Shown piece by piece: positions 32,830 to 40,815 of a stretch of DNA of 52,545 nt. The first letter of the stretch is position 1, and the number at the start of each line of letters is the position of its first letter. The DNA is from JAISFI01 sp031553775. Lineage in GTDB: Bacteria; Bacteroidota; Bacteroidia; Bacteroidales; Azobacteroidaceae. The translations under genes and the position numbers were made by a program. The stretch spans positions 1 through 52,545 of the forward strand of contig JAVBLA010000026.1 of the NCBI GenBank assembly GCA_031553775.1, read 5' to 3'. Under the pieces are notes generated by a model. The model was not told the origin of the DNA, ran no database searches, and saw nothing but the letters and a program-made list of their open reading frames with translations.

Positions 32830-33483
32830 ATGAAAACACATCAATGTATCAGTTTAATCCTTTCTGTCTTTCTTATTTTTGCTTGCGGAGGCGGAAGCGA
32901 TACAAAAAACAAAGAAAACATAACCGTTTCCAATGAAAAACCGGAAACCGAAAAAGCAAAACAAAATCTCTTTCCCATAGAAAAAGGAATTATCCATCAA
33001 AAAGCCAAGGCGATGGGAATAGCTGTAAATCCCGTCATTTACTTCGACAAATGGGGACTGTGGCAGGCAACGCATACCACGATGGATATGGGAATTGTAA
33101 AAGTGACCACTATTCAGCTGACCAAAGACAGGGATCAGTGGATGATTACCTTAAGCAATGATGAGAAAAAAGGAACTCATACCGTATTAAGCTACTCACC
33201 CCTCAATGCAGCCAATGTCGACTTAAACAACCTGACAAAGGAAATCATGGATCGGCATCGTGTGAAATCTTTGGGTGAAGAAGAATTTCTCGGCTATCCT
33301 TGTAAAAAATATCGAATGGAACGAACGGACGGTACATTACAGATGGAATTTCTGGCGTATGGAAATATTTTGATGAAAGCCACCGGAGGAATGATGGATT
33401 TCGAAGTCACTCAAATTGAAAACACAACTCCTCCTGCTGATAAATTTGAAATCCCCGAGGGAGTTACCATTACAGAACAATAA
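32830..33483 (+). CDS. Lipoprotein, DUF4412-like
   Basis: The protein has 217 residues. The signal ends at LIFAC with a GGGSD start of the mature protein. The middle and end contain MDMGIVKVTTIQL, HTVLSYSPLN, GEEEFLGYPCKKYRMER and ADKFEIPEGVTI. The pattern G.C.KY......L.ME.W..GN.LM is like DUF4412-type periplasmic lipoproteins. No reaction is known. It is the last gene of the 30242 operon and is followed by a strong terminator. Confidence 0.7.
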   Translation: MKTHQCISLILSVFLIFACGGGSDTKNKENITVSNEKPETEKAKQNLFPIEKGIIHQKAKAMGIAVNPVIYFDKWGLWQATHTTMDMGIVKVTTIQLTKDRDQWMITLSNDEKKGTHTVLSYSPLNAANVDLNNLTKEIMDRHRVKSLGEEEFLGYPCKKYRMERTDGTLQMEFLAYGNILMKATGGMMDFEVTQIENTTPPADKFEIPEGVTITEQ

Positions 33484-33501
33484 GACTTTCCGGAGGAAGC
33501 A

Positions 33502-33560
33502 AAAAATCCCATCATTGCATATCTGTTTAAGTCTATGCAATGATGGGATTTTTAGTTTTT
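33502..33560. terminator. Strong bidirectional hairpin terminator
   Basis: A perfect 20-bp stem pairs 33502-33521 (AAAAATCCCATCATTGCATA) with 33534-33553, around a 12-base loop. A/T-runs on both sides allow termination of the plus-strand operon and possibly also of nfo on the minus strand. Confidence 0.92.
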
Positions 33561-33643
33561 AATATCTTCCTTGTCTGATAATTGTTCGCGATAGGAAAAA
33601 CTATAGTGTTTTGTGCCGATATTAATTATTCTGTTTCTGACTG

Positions 33644-34489
33644 TTATTGTTGAAAATCATCTTTATAAAGACTTTTCAACAACCCGATTTCTTTCGCATA
33701 CCCCGGCAATTCGTTCGGCGTTTCTAAATAAAACGGCAAATGACACAGTTTCGGATGATTAATAATCTTTTCAAAGGTCTCCAACCCGAGAGACCCGTTC
33801 CCGATCGTTTCATGCCGGTCCTTGTGACTTTCAAAAGGGTTTTTACTGTCGTTCAGGTGAATCGCAAACAGCCGGTTCAATCCGATAATCCGTTCGAATT
33901 CTTCCAATACGCCATCCAGGTTATTCACAATATCGTATCCTGCATCGTAAATATGACAGGTATCCAAACACACACCCATTTTATCCTTCAATTCTACCTT
34001 GTCGATAATGGCTCTCAATTCTTCGAAAGTCCGTCCGATCTCACTGCCTTTTCCTGCCATTGTTTCTAATAGCACGGTAGTGGTTTGTTCCGGTTTCAGT
34101 GTTTCGTTCAAGGCTTCGGCAATCATTTTGATACCCACTTCCACTCCTTGTTGAACATGGCTCCCCGGATGAAAATTATACAGGTTCCCGGGCAGGTATT
34201 CCATTCGCAGAAGATCATCGGCCAGTGTGTTCCGCGCGAACCGGCGGATATTTTCTTCAGCCGCGCAGATGTTTAACGTATAGGGAGCATGCGCCAGCAG
34301 AACTGCAAAATTATTTTGTTTTGCCAGTTCCAGAAAAGCAGTGATATCTTTTTCGTCGATAGCTTTCGCGCTTCCGCCACGCGGGTTGCGGGTAAAAAAC
34401 TGGAATGTATTGGCGCCAATACTAAGCGCATCTTTTCCCATAGCTAAAAAGCCATTGGATATGGAGAGGTGACAACCGATTTTAAGCAT
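33644..34489 (-). CDS. nfo: Endonuclease IV (AP endonuclease)
   Basis: The protein has 281 residues, the typical length. It cleaves DNA 5' to abasic sites in base-excision repair using three zinc ions. The TIM-barrel signature pieces are visible: GCHLSISNGF, NTFQFFTRNPRG, LLAHAPYTLN, NFHPGSHV, TVLLETMAGKGSEIG, GVCLDTCHIYDAGYD, FAIHLNDSKNPFESHKDRHE and FYLETPNE. All expected metal ligands (His, Glu, Asp) appear in place. It lies alone between the two kinase systems, convergent with the 30242 operon. Confidence 0.96.
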   Translation of the reverse strand: MLKIGCHLSISNGFLAMGKDALSIGANTFQFFTRNPRGGSAKAIDEKDITAFLELAKQNNFAVLLAHAPYTLNICAAEENIRRFARNTLADDLLRMEYLPGNLYNFHPGSHVQQGVEVGIKMIAEALNETLKPEQTTTVLLETMAGKGSEIGRTFEELRAIIDKVELKDKMGVCLDTCHIYDAGYDIVNNLDGVLEEFERIIGLNRLFAIHLNDSKNPFESHKDRHETIGNGSLGLETFEKIINHPKLCHLPFYLETPNELPGYAKEIGLLKSLYKDDFQQ

Positions 34490-34590
34490 GATTCATTTGT
34501 TTTTGATGTTTTGCAAAGTTATGCATATATAACCGTTTACGGCTGTCAAATGTTGAAAAGTTTTCATCCGGGTATTGCAAAGTATTCTTA

Positions 34591-35205
34591 TCAGATCATT
34601 TTCATTTCATATCCTTTTTTAACTAACTCTGCTGTATTTTTAGCATCGAGCTTGATCAGCAGGTTCCTCCTGTAAGTCTTCACAGTCTCCATATCCCGGA
34701 AAATGGCATCCGCAATCTCTTTGGTGGTATAACCGTCTGCTATATGTTTCAGTATTTCTTTTTCACGGTTGGAAAGCCAGATAACATCTATGTTTTTCTT
34801 GTTTCTCAGCAGGATATCTATTTCTTCACAAAGAAACTGCTCTCCTCTGCTTACGGTTTCGATGCCGGCAATCATTTCTTCGATTTCTGCATTTTTCAAA
34901 ACATAACCGAGTGCTCCGTTGTGTAAAGCCCGTTTGGCAATATTAAACTCTTTATAGCTGGTTAACATCATGACTTTCAACCCGGGGAAACGATTTTTTA
35001 TTTCAGAACAGAAATCTACGCCGTCACCATCCGGCAATCCGATATCGAGTAACAGGATATCGGGAATCGCTTTTTCCAACCCCAGGCGGCAAGATTTCAG
35101 ATCATAGTATATGCCTGTCACCTGGGCTATACCCGATTCTTCAATCAGCTTACTCAGACTTTCCACCACCATTTTGTGGTCGTCTACTATTTGCAGAGTT
35201 ACCAT
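34591..35205 (-). CDS. NarL/LuxR-type response regulator (system 2)
   Basis: The protein has 204 residues from the ATG at 35205 (MVTLQIVDDHKMVVE). The receiver has DDH, phosphoacceptor Asp in DILLLDIGLPDGDG, MMLTSY and YVLKNA. The LuxR helix-turn-helix reads LSNREKEILKHIADGYTTKE, IADAIFRDMETVKTYRRNLL. An ATG at 35307 would add 34 residues inside the kinase gene and is unlikely. It starts 16 bases after the kinase stop and is paralogous to 27347-27958 over its full length. It is the expected binder of the inverted sites at 37153-37206. Confidence 0.93.
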   Translation of the reverse strand: MVTLQIVDDHKMVVESLSKLIEESGIAQVTGIYYDLKSCRLGLEKAIPDILLLDIGLPDGDGVDFCSEIKNRFPGLKVMMLTSYKEFNIAKRALHNGALGYVLKNAEIEEMIAGIETVSRGEQFLCEEIDILLRNKKNIDVIWLSNREKEILKHIADGYTTKEIADAIFRDMETVKTYRRNLLIKLDAKNTAELVKKGYEMKMI

Positions 35206-35221
35206 ATTATTTTTCAAATAG

Positions 35222-37051
35222 TTACTTGATTTCAATAATCGTTTCCGTTCCTTTACCAGGAGAAGTGACAATATCGATTTTCCCATCGCAGGACGATACC
35301 CTGTCACGGATATTCTTCAGACCGATACCCTGGGCGACTGATTTTTCATTGAATCCGGAGCCATCATCCTGTACGGTGAGTGTCACATGTTTTTCATCCT
35401 GAACTAATTGCAGGTTGATGTTTTTGGCACCAGAATGCCGGAGAGAATTGTTTACCAGTTCATTGGCACAGCAGTAGATCACAAATTCTTTTCGCTCCTC
35501 GATCCGGTGTTCTTCACCGAAAAAGTGGAAGTGTACATTCGGGAATTGAGCGGCAAAATCTTCCAGAGCTACTTTCATCCCGAATTGTAAAGAAGCCGGC
35601 ATCAGGTTATGCGCTACGCGACGTATCTCTTCAATGCAGCTATCTAACTTATTACAAACATTCTGCAGGCTCTCTGTCTGGTTGTTAAGTCCGATTTTTA
35701 CTGCTGAGAGATTTCCACTGAGGCGGTCGTGCAGGTCACGCGCCAGCCGGGTCCGTTCTCCCATTTCTCCATCCAGTACCGAGCGGGTGGCTATTAATTG
35801 TTTTTCTTTCCGGATGCTCTTCATCTTTTGTCGCAATACTACTCCCAGAGCTATAGCCAGTAAAATACCGGTGATGCCAAGCCATATATACAACTGTTTT
35901 TCTTTTTCCAGCGAAGCGATCTTCATCTCTTTTTTTTCGGTTTCATACTTAACTTCCATGCCGATCAAGGTCTCCTGAAGGCTCTTTTTACTTTTTTCAC
36001 CGTTCAAATCGATATACATGTGAAAGAAATGCTCGGCTTTTTCTTTATTATTCAGGTGAATATTTGAAATTGCGATCATGGAAGCCAGATCGGGACTGGT
36101 ATCGATATCCGTAGAATCGATTTCCCAGGCTTCTGTAGCCAGGTTCTCACAATCTTTGTATCGTTTTTGAATCAAGCGAATCTGAGCCAATATCCGTAGT
36201 GAACCTCTGATCCTGAAAGGATCTCCGAATTCGATTGCCTGTTGCAGGCTTTCATTGGCATATTCCTCTGCTTTCCTGTAATCTTTTAAATATTCCAGAT
36301 AAACGGTGGCTATACTCTGGGCGCAGAGTATTTCAAAATGCTTGTTGTTTTCTTTTTTGCAGATTTCGATCGATTTCAGATAATACTCCAACGCTTTCTC
36401 AAATTCTTTTTGGTTGTAATAAATGCCGGCATAAGCATAGTATACCAGTATTTTACCGTGAGAGTAACCGGTTTCTTCGGCCAGTTTATTTGCCCTGTCG
36501 ATGTAATATAGAGCCCTTTCTTCATCGTATAGAGAGCGGTAAGTGGTTCCGAGATTTACCAAAAGTGTAATGAAACTTTTATCATCGCCAATCTTTTCAA
36601 AAATAGGCAATGCTTTCAGATCATACTCGATCTCCTTGGAAAAATCTCCTTTCATACTGTAGTTCAGGGCCATATTGACATATAGTTTGGCCTCAAGATT
36701 TTCATTCTTTGTTTCTTTAGCCAATTCAAGCGCTTTTTCCATATAGACCAATGCAGTATCATAGCTTGCCTTATAAGAATAAAATACACCAGTATTTGCA
36801 TTGAAAGCTGCCTGCATTTTCTTGTTTCTTTCCTTGACTGCAAGCTCCAATCCCAAGGCCGTATATTTCTTAAACTTTTCCAGGTCGTTCTGCATATATT
36901 TCTGACTTATATCTTTATATAAGTCCAACTTCTTTTCAGCAGACAAGTTTTGCGTTTCCAGGATATTAACTAATGAATCTACATTCGCTGATTGTCCGAA
37001 AGTACCCATTGATACCAGCAACAAGATACAAAAAATCCCCACGTGTTTCAT
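35222..37051 (-). CDS. TPR sensor histidine kinase (system 2)
   Basis: The protein has 609 residues from the ATG at 37051, chosen because it opens a signal peptide (MKHVGIFCILLLVSMGTFG). The TPR domain (about 30-380) includes DTALVYMEKALELAKETKNE, EKALEYYLKSIEICKKENNK and ANESLQQAIEFGDPF. One transmembrane helix (IWLGITGILLAIALGVVL) follows, then HisKA_3 (ERTRLARDLHDRLSGNLSAV) and HATPase (QDDGSGF, QGIGLKNIRDRV). It is cotranscribed with the regulator at 34591-35205. Compared with system 1 the TPR part is diverged but the signalling parts are close, consistent with duplication followed by change of signal. Confidence 0.93.
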   Translation of the reverse strand: MKHVGIFCILLLVSMGTFGQSANVDSLVNILETQNLSAEKKLDLYKDISQKYMQNDLEKFKKYTALGLELAVKERNKKMQAAFNANTGVFYSYKASYDTALVYMEKALELAKETKNENLEAKLYVNMALNYSMKGDFSKEIEYDLKALPIFEKIGDDKSFITLLVNLGTTYRSLYDEERALYYIDRANKLAEETGYSHGKILVYYAYAGIYYNQKEFEKALEYYLKSIEICKKENNKHFEILCAQSIATVYLEYLKDYRKAEEYANESLQQAIEFGDPFRIRGSLRILAQIRLIQKRYKDCENLATEAWEIDSTDIDTSPDLASMIAISNIHLNNKEKAEHFFHMYIDLNGEKSKKSLQETLIGMEVKYETEKKEMKIASLEKEKQLYIWLGITGILLAIALGVVLRQKMKSIRKEKQLIATRSVLDGEMGERTRLARDLHDRLSGNLSAVKIGLNNQTESLQNVCNKLDSCIEEIRRVAHNLMPASLQFGMKVALEDFAAQFPNVHFHFFGEEHRIEERKEFVIYCCANELVNNSLRHSGAKNINLQLVQDEKHVTLTVQDDGSGFNEKSVAQGIGLKNIRDRVSSCDGKIDIVTSPGKGTETIIEIK

Positions 37052-37122
37052 ATATAAATAATTGAAAATTGAGAATTGGAAATGAATAGGCATGTTTTTT
37101 TAACTCTAAATTCTTAACTCTA

Positions 37123-37130
37123 CAAAAATA
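37123..37130 (-). promoter_or_regulatory. -7 element of kinase system 2
   Basis: The minus strand reads TATTTTTG (TAnnTTTG), about 70 bases before the ATG at 37051. The left palindrome at 37153-37168 is just upstream of it. Confidence 0.45.
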
Positions 37131-37152
37131 CACCATTTTTCTCTCCCCCGCA

Positions 37153-37206
37153 TCCCCCAAAAGGGTGAATTTTTAGTTTGCCTGTAAGTTTCACCCTTTT
37201 GGGTGA
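37153..37206. promoter_or_regulatory. Paired inverted operator sites between divergent system 2 genes
   Basis: CCCAAAAGGGTGAA (37156-37169) and its exact reverse complement TTCACCCTTTTGGG (37190-37203) are 20 bases apart. Each is itself nearly palindromic: TCACCC-TTTT-GGGTGA at 37191-37206 is perfect, and the left copy has one mismatch. The right site ends directly at the -33 TTG of the 37265 promoter, a usual position for an activator. Confidence 0.7.
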
Positions 37207-37237
37207 TTGACCGGCATTGCTCTTGCCGGTACCTTTG
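37207..37237 (+). promoter_or_regulatory. Promoter of the 37265 operon
   Basis: TTG (37207-37209) and TACCTTTG (37230-37237) are separated by 20 bases, matching the Bacteroidetes TTTG/TAnnTTTG pattern. The ATG is 28 bases downstream of the -7 element. Confidence 0.65.
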
Positions 37238-37264
37238 CCTTCATAATACTTAAATCGAAAACAA

Positions 37265-37594
37265 ATGAAAAAGAAAACAGCAAAATGGATTTTATCCTTC
37301 ATCTTAACCGGTTCGATGATAGCATTCTGTGCTTGTGAGGATTCTGAAGACAAGGAAGAAAAAGGACGTGAAGCAGCAGCCGAGTTTTGTGAATGTTACA
37401 AAAATCATACAAAAGATCAGTGTCTTGAAAATCTTAAAGACAAGTATGATTCCTATGAATATGAAAGTGACGATTTTATTGAAGCATTCAATAATGCAAG
37501 TACCTGTGGTATAGAACTGATTAAGGAGCGTGTGAAGTCTCAGTTAAATGGAGTAAAGAACAGACCGGAAAGTTTGTTTTTCAATGTAAAGTAA
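37265..37594 (+). CDS. Small acidic lipoprotein, system 2 target
   Basis: The protein has 109 residues. The signal ends in AFCAC; the cysteine in FCACED is the likely lipid site. The mature part is charged (EDSEDKEEKGREAAAEFCEC, YDSYEYESDDFIEA) with further cysteines in FCECYKNHTKDQCLEN and STCGIEL that may form disulfides. No family recognised. It is divergent from the TPR kinase at 35222 and immediately downstream of the paired palindromes, so it is probably under that system's control. It precedes the beta-barrel gene at 37641. Confidence 0.7.
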   Translation: MKKKTAKWILSFILTGSMIAFCACEDSEDKEEKGREAAAEFCECYKNHTKDQCLENLKDKYDSYEYESDDFIEAFNNASTCGIELIKERVKSQLNGVKNRPESLFFNVK

Positions 37595-37640
37595 CTTGAG
37601 ATCCTAAAATTTAATATTGAACGAATTAAAAACAAAAAAA

Positions 37641-38315
37641 ATGAAAAAAACAGTAGTTCTCTTTAGCATTTTCATGCTGATTACAGTAATGGCACAAGCC
37701 CAGTTTAATCAATTTCATGTAGGAGGAGTATTTCCTACAGGGAAGTTTGGAGACGGAAATGAAAAAAAGGAAGACCTTTCCGACGGAAAAGGATTTGCTG
37801 CTACAGGCTTTACAATTGGTTACAAACGCTATAATTCGCTGAATGTGGAAAATTTAACCTGGGTAATTGGTATTGAAGCTTTTTATAACGGTTTGAATGG
37901 TGATTATAAAGATGACGCTGAAGATTATTGGGATGATATAACTTTTCCGGTTTATCTGAATTTTCCGGCAACCGTAGGACTTAATTATGCTATTCCGTTG
38001 GCTGAAACTGTAAAAATTTACGGAGAAGGAGCCATAGGAGCTAATTTTTCCTTACCTACGAAATATTCTCTCGGAGATCAGGATGGATATCAGGATATGG
38101 AATATGACATTACTCCGGCTTTTGGATTTGCCTATGCCATAGAGGGTGGAGTATTCATCAATAAAAAATATTCTATCGGATTGAGATACAATAATCTTGG
38201 ATCCTATAAATACAAATATGAAATAGATTACGAAACGTCTGATACTAAAAAAGGTAAATATGATAAAGCACTACCAATCACAAATATTTCATTGTGTGTA
38301 GGCTTATTATTCTAA
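37641..38315 (+). CDS. Outer-membrane beta-barrel protein
   Basis: The protein has 224 residues from the ATG at 37641. An ATG at 37617 adds 8 charged residues ahead of a good signal peptide (LFSIFMLITVMAQAQ), so the later start is preferred. The mature protein alternates aromatic/hydrophobic and polar residues (TFPVYLNFPATVGLNYAIPL, KYSIGLRYNNLGSYKYKYEI) and ends LCVGLLF with a terminal Phe, as in outer-membrane barrels (PorT/OmpW-like). It is 46 bases after the lipoprotein gene and probably in the same transcript. Function unknown. Confidence 0.75.
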   Translation: MKKTVVLFSIFMLITVMAQAQFNQFHVGGVFPTGKFGDGNEKKEDLSDGKGFAATGFTIGYKRYNSLNVENLTWVIGIEAFYNGLNGDYKDDAEDYWDDITFPVYLNFPATVGLNYAIPLAETVKIYGEGAIGANFSLPTKYSLGDQDGYQDMEYDITPAFGFAYAIEGGVFINKKYSIGLRYNNLGSYKYKYEIDYETSDTKKGKYDKALPITNISLCVGLLF

Positions 38316-38412
38316 ATCACATTTTTCTCAACAGAATTTGACTACAAAAATAAAATACTAAAGACTTATAACCCTAATTTTCCATTTTCCATTTTCAATT
38401 CTCAATTTTTAC

Positions 38413-38420
38413 TACCTTTG
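38413..38420 (+). promoter_or_regulatory. -7 element of panB
   Basis: TACCTTTG (TAnnTTTG) lies 24 bases before the ATG at 38445, which supports that start over the upstream non-ATG extension. It is preceded by an ATTTTCAATT-rich stretch. Confidence 0.55.
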
Positions 38421-38444
38421 TCGCCAATTCAAATCAGTTTTATC

Positions 38445-39263
38445 ATGTCAACTTATACTGAAGATAACAGAAAGGTAACCACCCATCGCCTGATTGAAAT
38501 GAAACAGCGGGGAGAAAAAATTTCCATGCTTACAGCATACGATTATTCCATGGCATCTATTATCGATCATGCAGGAATGGATGTGATATTGGTAGGCGAT
38601 TCGGCCTCTAATGTTATGGCGGGAAATGTAACCACACTTCCCATGACGCTCGACCAGATGATCTATCACGGAAAATCTGTGATGAAAGCCGTTAAACGGG
38701 CATTGGTGGTGGTGGATATGCCTTTTGGATCCTATCAGGGAAACTCGAAGGAGGCGGTACATTCTGCTATCCGCATCATGAAAGAAACCCACGCTGATTG
38801 TGTGAAAATAGAAGGTGGGGCAGAAATCAAAGAATCAGTACAGCGAATTCTGAGTGCCGGGATTCCGGTGATGGGACACCTGGGACTGATGCCGCAATCG
38901 ATCAATAAATTCGGAACATATGCTGTACGCGCCAAAGGCGAAGATGAAGCCAATAAACTAATAGAAGATGCCCGCCTGCTACAGGATTTAGGTTGTTTTG
39001 CTATTGTCCTCGAAAAAATACCGGCCAAATTAGCCGGCCAGATCGCCCGTGAACTGACCATCCCAATGATCGGTATCGGAGCAGGAGGGGAGGTCGACGG
39101 ACAAGTCCTGGTAATGCACGACATGCTGGGCATCAACAAAGAATTTTCACCCCGTTTCCTTCGCCGCTACGCCAACCTGTACGACGAAATTCATAACGCA
39201 GTACAACACTACATCGAGGATGTGAAAAGCCGTGACTTTCCGAATGAAGCGGAATCTTATTAA
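38445..39263 (+). CDS. panB: 3-methyl-2-oxobutanoate hydroxymethyltransferase
   Basis: The protein has 272 residues from MSTYTEDNRKVTTH. It is the first committed step of pantothenate (CoA) synthesis, adding a hydroxymethyl group from 5,10-methylene-THF to ketoisovalerate. TIM-barrel motifs are seen: MLTAYDYSMASIIDHAGMDV, LVGDSASNVMAGNVTTLPMT, VVVDMPFGSYQ, KIEGGAEI, GIPVMGHLGLMPQS, FAIVLEKIP, PMIGIGAGGEVDGQVLVMHD. Asp and Glu metal/catalytic residues are in place. It is a single gene here, convergent with the T9SS plug gene. Confidence 0.96.
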   Translation: MSTYTEDNRKVTTHRLIEMKQRGEKISMLTAYDYSMASIIDHAGMDVILVGDSASNVMAGNVTTLPMTLDQMIYHGKSVMKAVKRALVVVDMPFGSYQGNSKEAVHSAIRIMKETHADCVKIEGGAEIKESVQRILSAGIPVMGHLGLMPQSINKFGTYAVRAKGEDEANKLIEDARLLQDLGCFAIVLEKIPAKLAGQIARELTIPMIGIGAGGEVDGQVLVMHDMLGINKEFSPRFLRRYANLYDEIHNAVQHYIEDVKSRDFPNEAESY

Positions 39264-39338
39264 ATTGAAAATTGACAATTGAAAATGAAAATACCTTCGT
39301 GTAATTATAATTTTCAATTTTCAATTTTCAATTTTTCC
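39262..39338. terminator. Large ATTTTCAATT inverted repeat, likely bidirectional terminator
   Basis: Bases 39262-39286 and 39310-39334 are inverted repeats matching at 24 of 25 positions, made of AAATTGAAAATTG-type words, around a 23-base loop and followed by a T-run. The repeat sits at the meeting point of panB and the minus-strand gene at 39314 and even encodes the latter's last residues (EKLKIEN). Similar ATTTTCAATT words occur at 37060, 38385 and 51970. Confidence 0.65.
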
Positions 39339-40567
39339 ACCCCCACAAGCCTATCATACCTTTCCCCCCAAGGCCTGTGATAAACCAGGATCAGGTATTC
39401 GTTCTCCGTTTGGTAGAAGTTACCTTCTATGGCAGCTGTTGTTGCCGGGGAATTTCCGTCTTTCCGGAAAAGATACATGTAATTATAAGCTCCCTGCTTG
39501 AGTAAAGCGGTTTTGGTATAGGCTTTTTCCGCCGGACTGTAAGTCATCTGGCTGCGACTATCCAGTATATTATAAAAGGCTTCGCTTTGAATATACACTT
39601 TTCCCGGTAAAGGTTCCGGGGCATCCAATGAAAAGTGTACAAAAAAATAATCGGATTCCGAATCATAGTTTTCTCCGTCTACACATCGTACCAGATACCT
39701 GCCGTTTTGATCACTGTCATATACATAGGGCCTGTAAGAGCGGAATTTATCCTGAAAGAGGGTGACATGATAATAGGGTGCATGGAAATCCAATCCTTCA
39801 ATACCGATTCCTTTATATGCCGTAGTAGTCATCTCAAAACGCCGGTATTCATTCCCTGCTTCGAAAATCAGGTTTTTATTGTGTTGGTAAGTATAAATGC
39901 CATTCAAAATTGAACTCGGCTGTAACTCCCCGGTCATGTTGTTAATGCGATTGTTTTGCATGACAAATACTTTCAATTCCTGCTGGGGAGAAATAATTTT
40001 GTAATCCCTGCAATTGAGACTGAAACTGATTTGTTGGTGGGCCTTATTGAAGTCAATATCCGTAGCAGTGCTTACTTGTGCATTGATGCTTAAACTAGAA
40101 GATTCTACCACCGAAAAACAAGCACATAATACTGGCCTATCCGGATTTTCCGAATCAAAAATATCTACCGCATAATTACCGGAAACCTTAAAACGAACAT
40201 CATTATTCGGTAAAACCAACCGGTAATTGGTATACGGCATGGTAGTATTAAAAGAAAATAGATAATCATCTAACTGCAAGTTCTGAAAACCCTGCATAAA
40301 TTCTACCGGCGTCAGTTGGGAAGGTACCCAGTCGGCATTACAATGGGTGATCGTATAAGTGAACTGTTTGTATTCGTGCGACATTTCGTCAAACTTGATT
40401 TCAATCTGCTCTCTTCCTCCCAATCTGATGATAGGAGATGCCTGCCAGTCGTTCACCCGTTGAACCTGCAAAGACTTAATTTTTTCATCAAAAGAATCTG
40501 TCCTGTATTTCCGGCTGAAAACAGGAAGCGCAGAACAAATCAACAGAAGGCATAAAACATATTTCAT
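39314..40567 (-). CDS. DUF5103-type T9SS plug protein
   Basis: The protein has 417 residues. The signal peptide is MKYVLCLLLICSALPVFS. DUF5103 features are present: IIRLGGREQIEIKFDEMS, TYTITHCNADW, YLFSFNTTMPYTNYRLVLPN, NRINNMTGELQPSSILNG, GLDFHAPYYHVTLFQD and YHRPWGERYDRLVG. Proteins of this family plug the T9SS outer-membrane translocon SprA from the periplasmic side. This agrees with the T9SS cargo protein at 21876. No other T9SS machinery gene is in the window. Its last codons lie in a repeat; copy B of the intergenic repeat is just upstream of its start. Confidence 0.88.
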   Translation of the reverse strand: MKYVLCLLLICSALPVFSRKYRTDSFDEKIKSLQVQRVNDWQASPIIRLGGREQIEIKFDEMSHEYKQFTYTITHCNADWVPSQLTPVEFMQGFQNLQLDDYLFSFNTTMPYTNYRLVLPNNDVRFKVSGNYAVDIFDSENPDRPVLCACFSVVESSSLSINAQVSTATDIDFNKAHQQISFSLNCRDYKIISPQQELKVFVMQNNRINNMTGELQPSSILNGIYTYQHNKNLIFEAGNEYRRFEMTTTAYKGIGIEGLDFHAPYYHVTLFQDKFRSYRPYVYDSDQNGRYLVRCVDGENYDSESDYFFVHFSLDAPEPLPGKVYIQSEAFYNILDSRSQMTYSPAEKAYTKTALLKQGAYNYMYLFRKDGNSPATTAAIEGNFYQTENEYLILVYHRPWGERYDRLVGVEKLKIEN

Positions 40568-40588
40568 GATAGAACTGTTTTTAAAGTG

Positions 40589-40722
40589 AAGAATTAAGAG
40601 TTAAGAATTAAGAGTTAGGATTCTTCGAATCCCTGAATCAAAAGTCATCATTTCAAAACCCTCAAAGAGTAAAAAAGGTACTTCTCCTAATTTCAGAAAC
40701 TTAACTCTTAACTCTTAACTTT
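40589..40722. repeat. Intergenic repeat family, copy B
   Basis: It starts AAGAATTAAGAGTTAAGAAT, carries GGATTC-TTC-GAATCC at about 40618-40632, then AAAGAG, ACTTCTCCT and ATTTCAGAAAC, and ends TTAACTCTTAACTCTTAACT. The ends are inverted repeats of each other. It shares word order with copy A (17952-18080). Confidence 0.65.
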
Positions 40723-40740
40723 TTATTTTATTGCAAATAA

Positions 40741-40770
40741 ACTAAAAATAATCGGGTAATCATTTTTAGT
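40741..40770. promoter_or_regulatory. Inverted repeat upstream of the acyl-CoA synthetase promoter
   Basis: ACTAAAAAT (40741-40749) and ATTTTTAGT (40762-40770) are perfect 9-bp arms with a 12-base centre, 17 bases upstream of the -7 element at 40787. It could be an operator for the fatty-acid gene. Confidence 0.4.
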
Positions 40771-40786
40771 TTAAGGATTAATAATA

Positions 40787-40794
40787 TACTTTTG
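40787..40794 (+). promoter_or_regulatory. -7 element of the acyl-CoA synthetase gene
   Basis: TACTTTTG (TAnnTTTG) overlaps an upstream ATG at 40792. Transcription from here makes the ATG at 40816 the likely start. Confidence 0.5.
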
Positions 40795-40815
40795 CCATTC
40801 TTAATAAGGTTGAAT

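Noticed and set aside
32047..32844. Minus-strand ORF of 265 codons across the YIP1 and propeller genes
   Set aside because: Both overlapped plus-strand genes are well supported; the antisense product shows no domain and is His/Arg-rich in the way shadows are.
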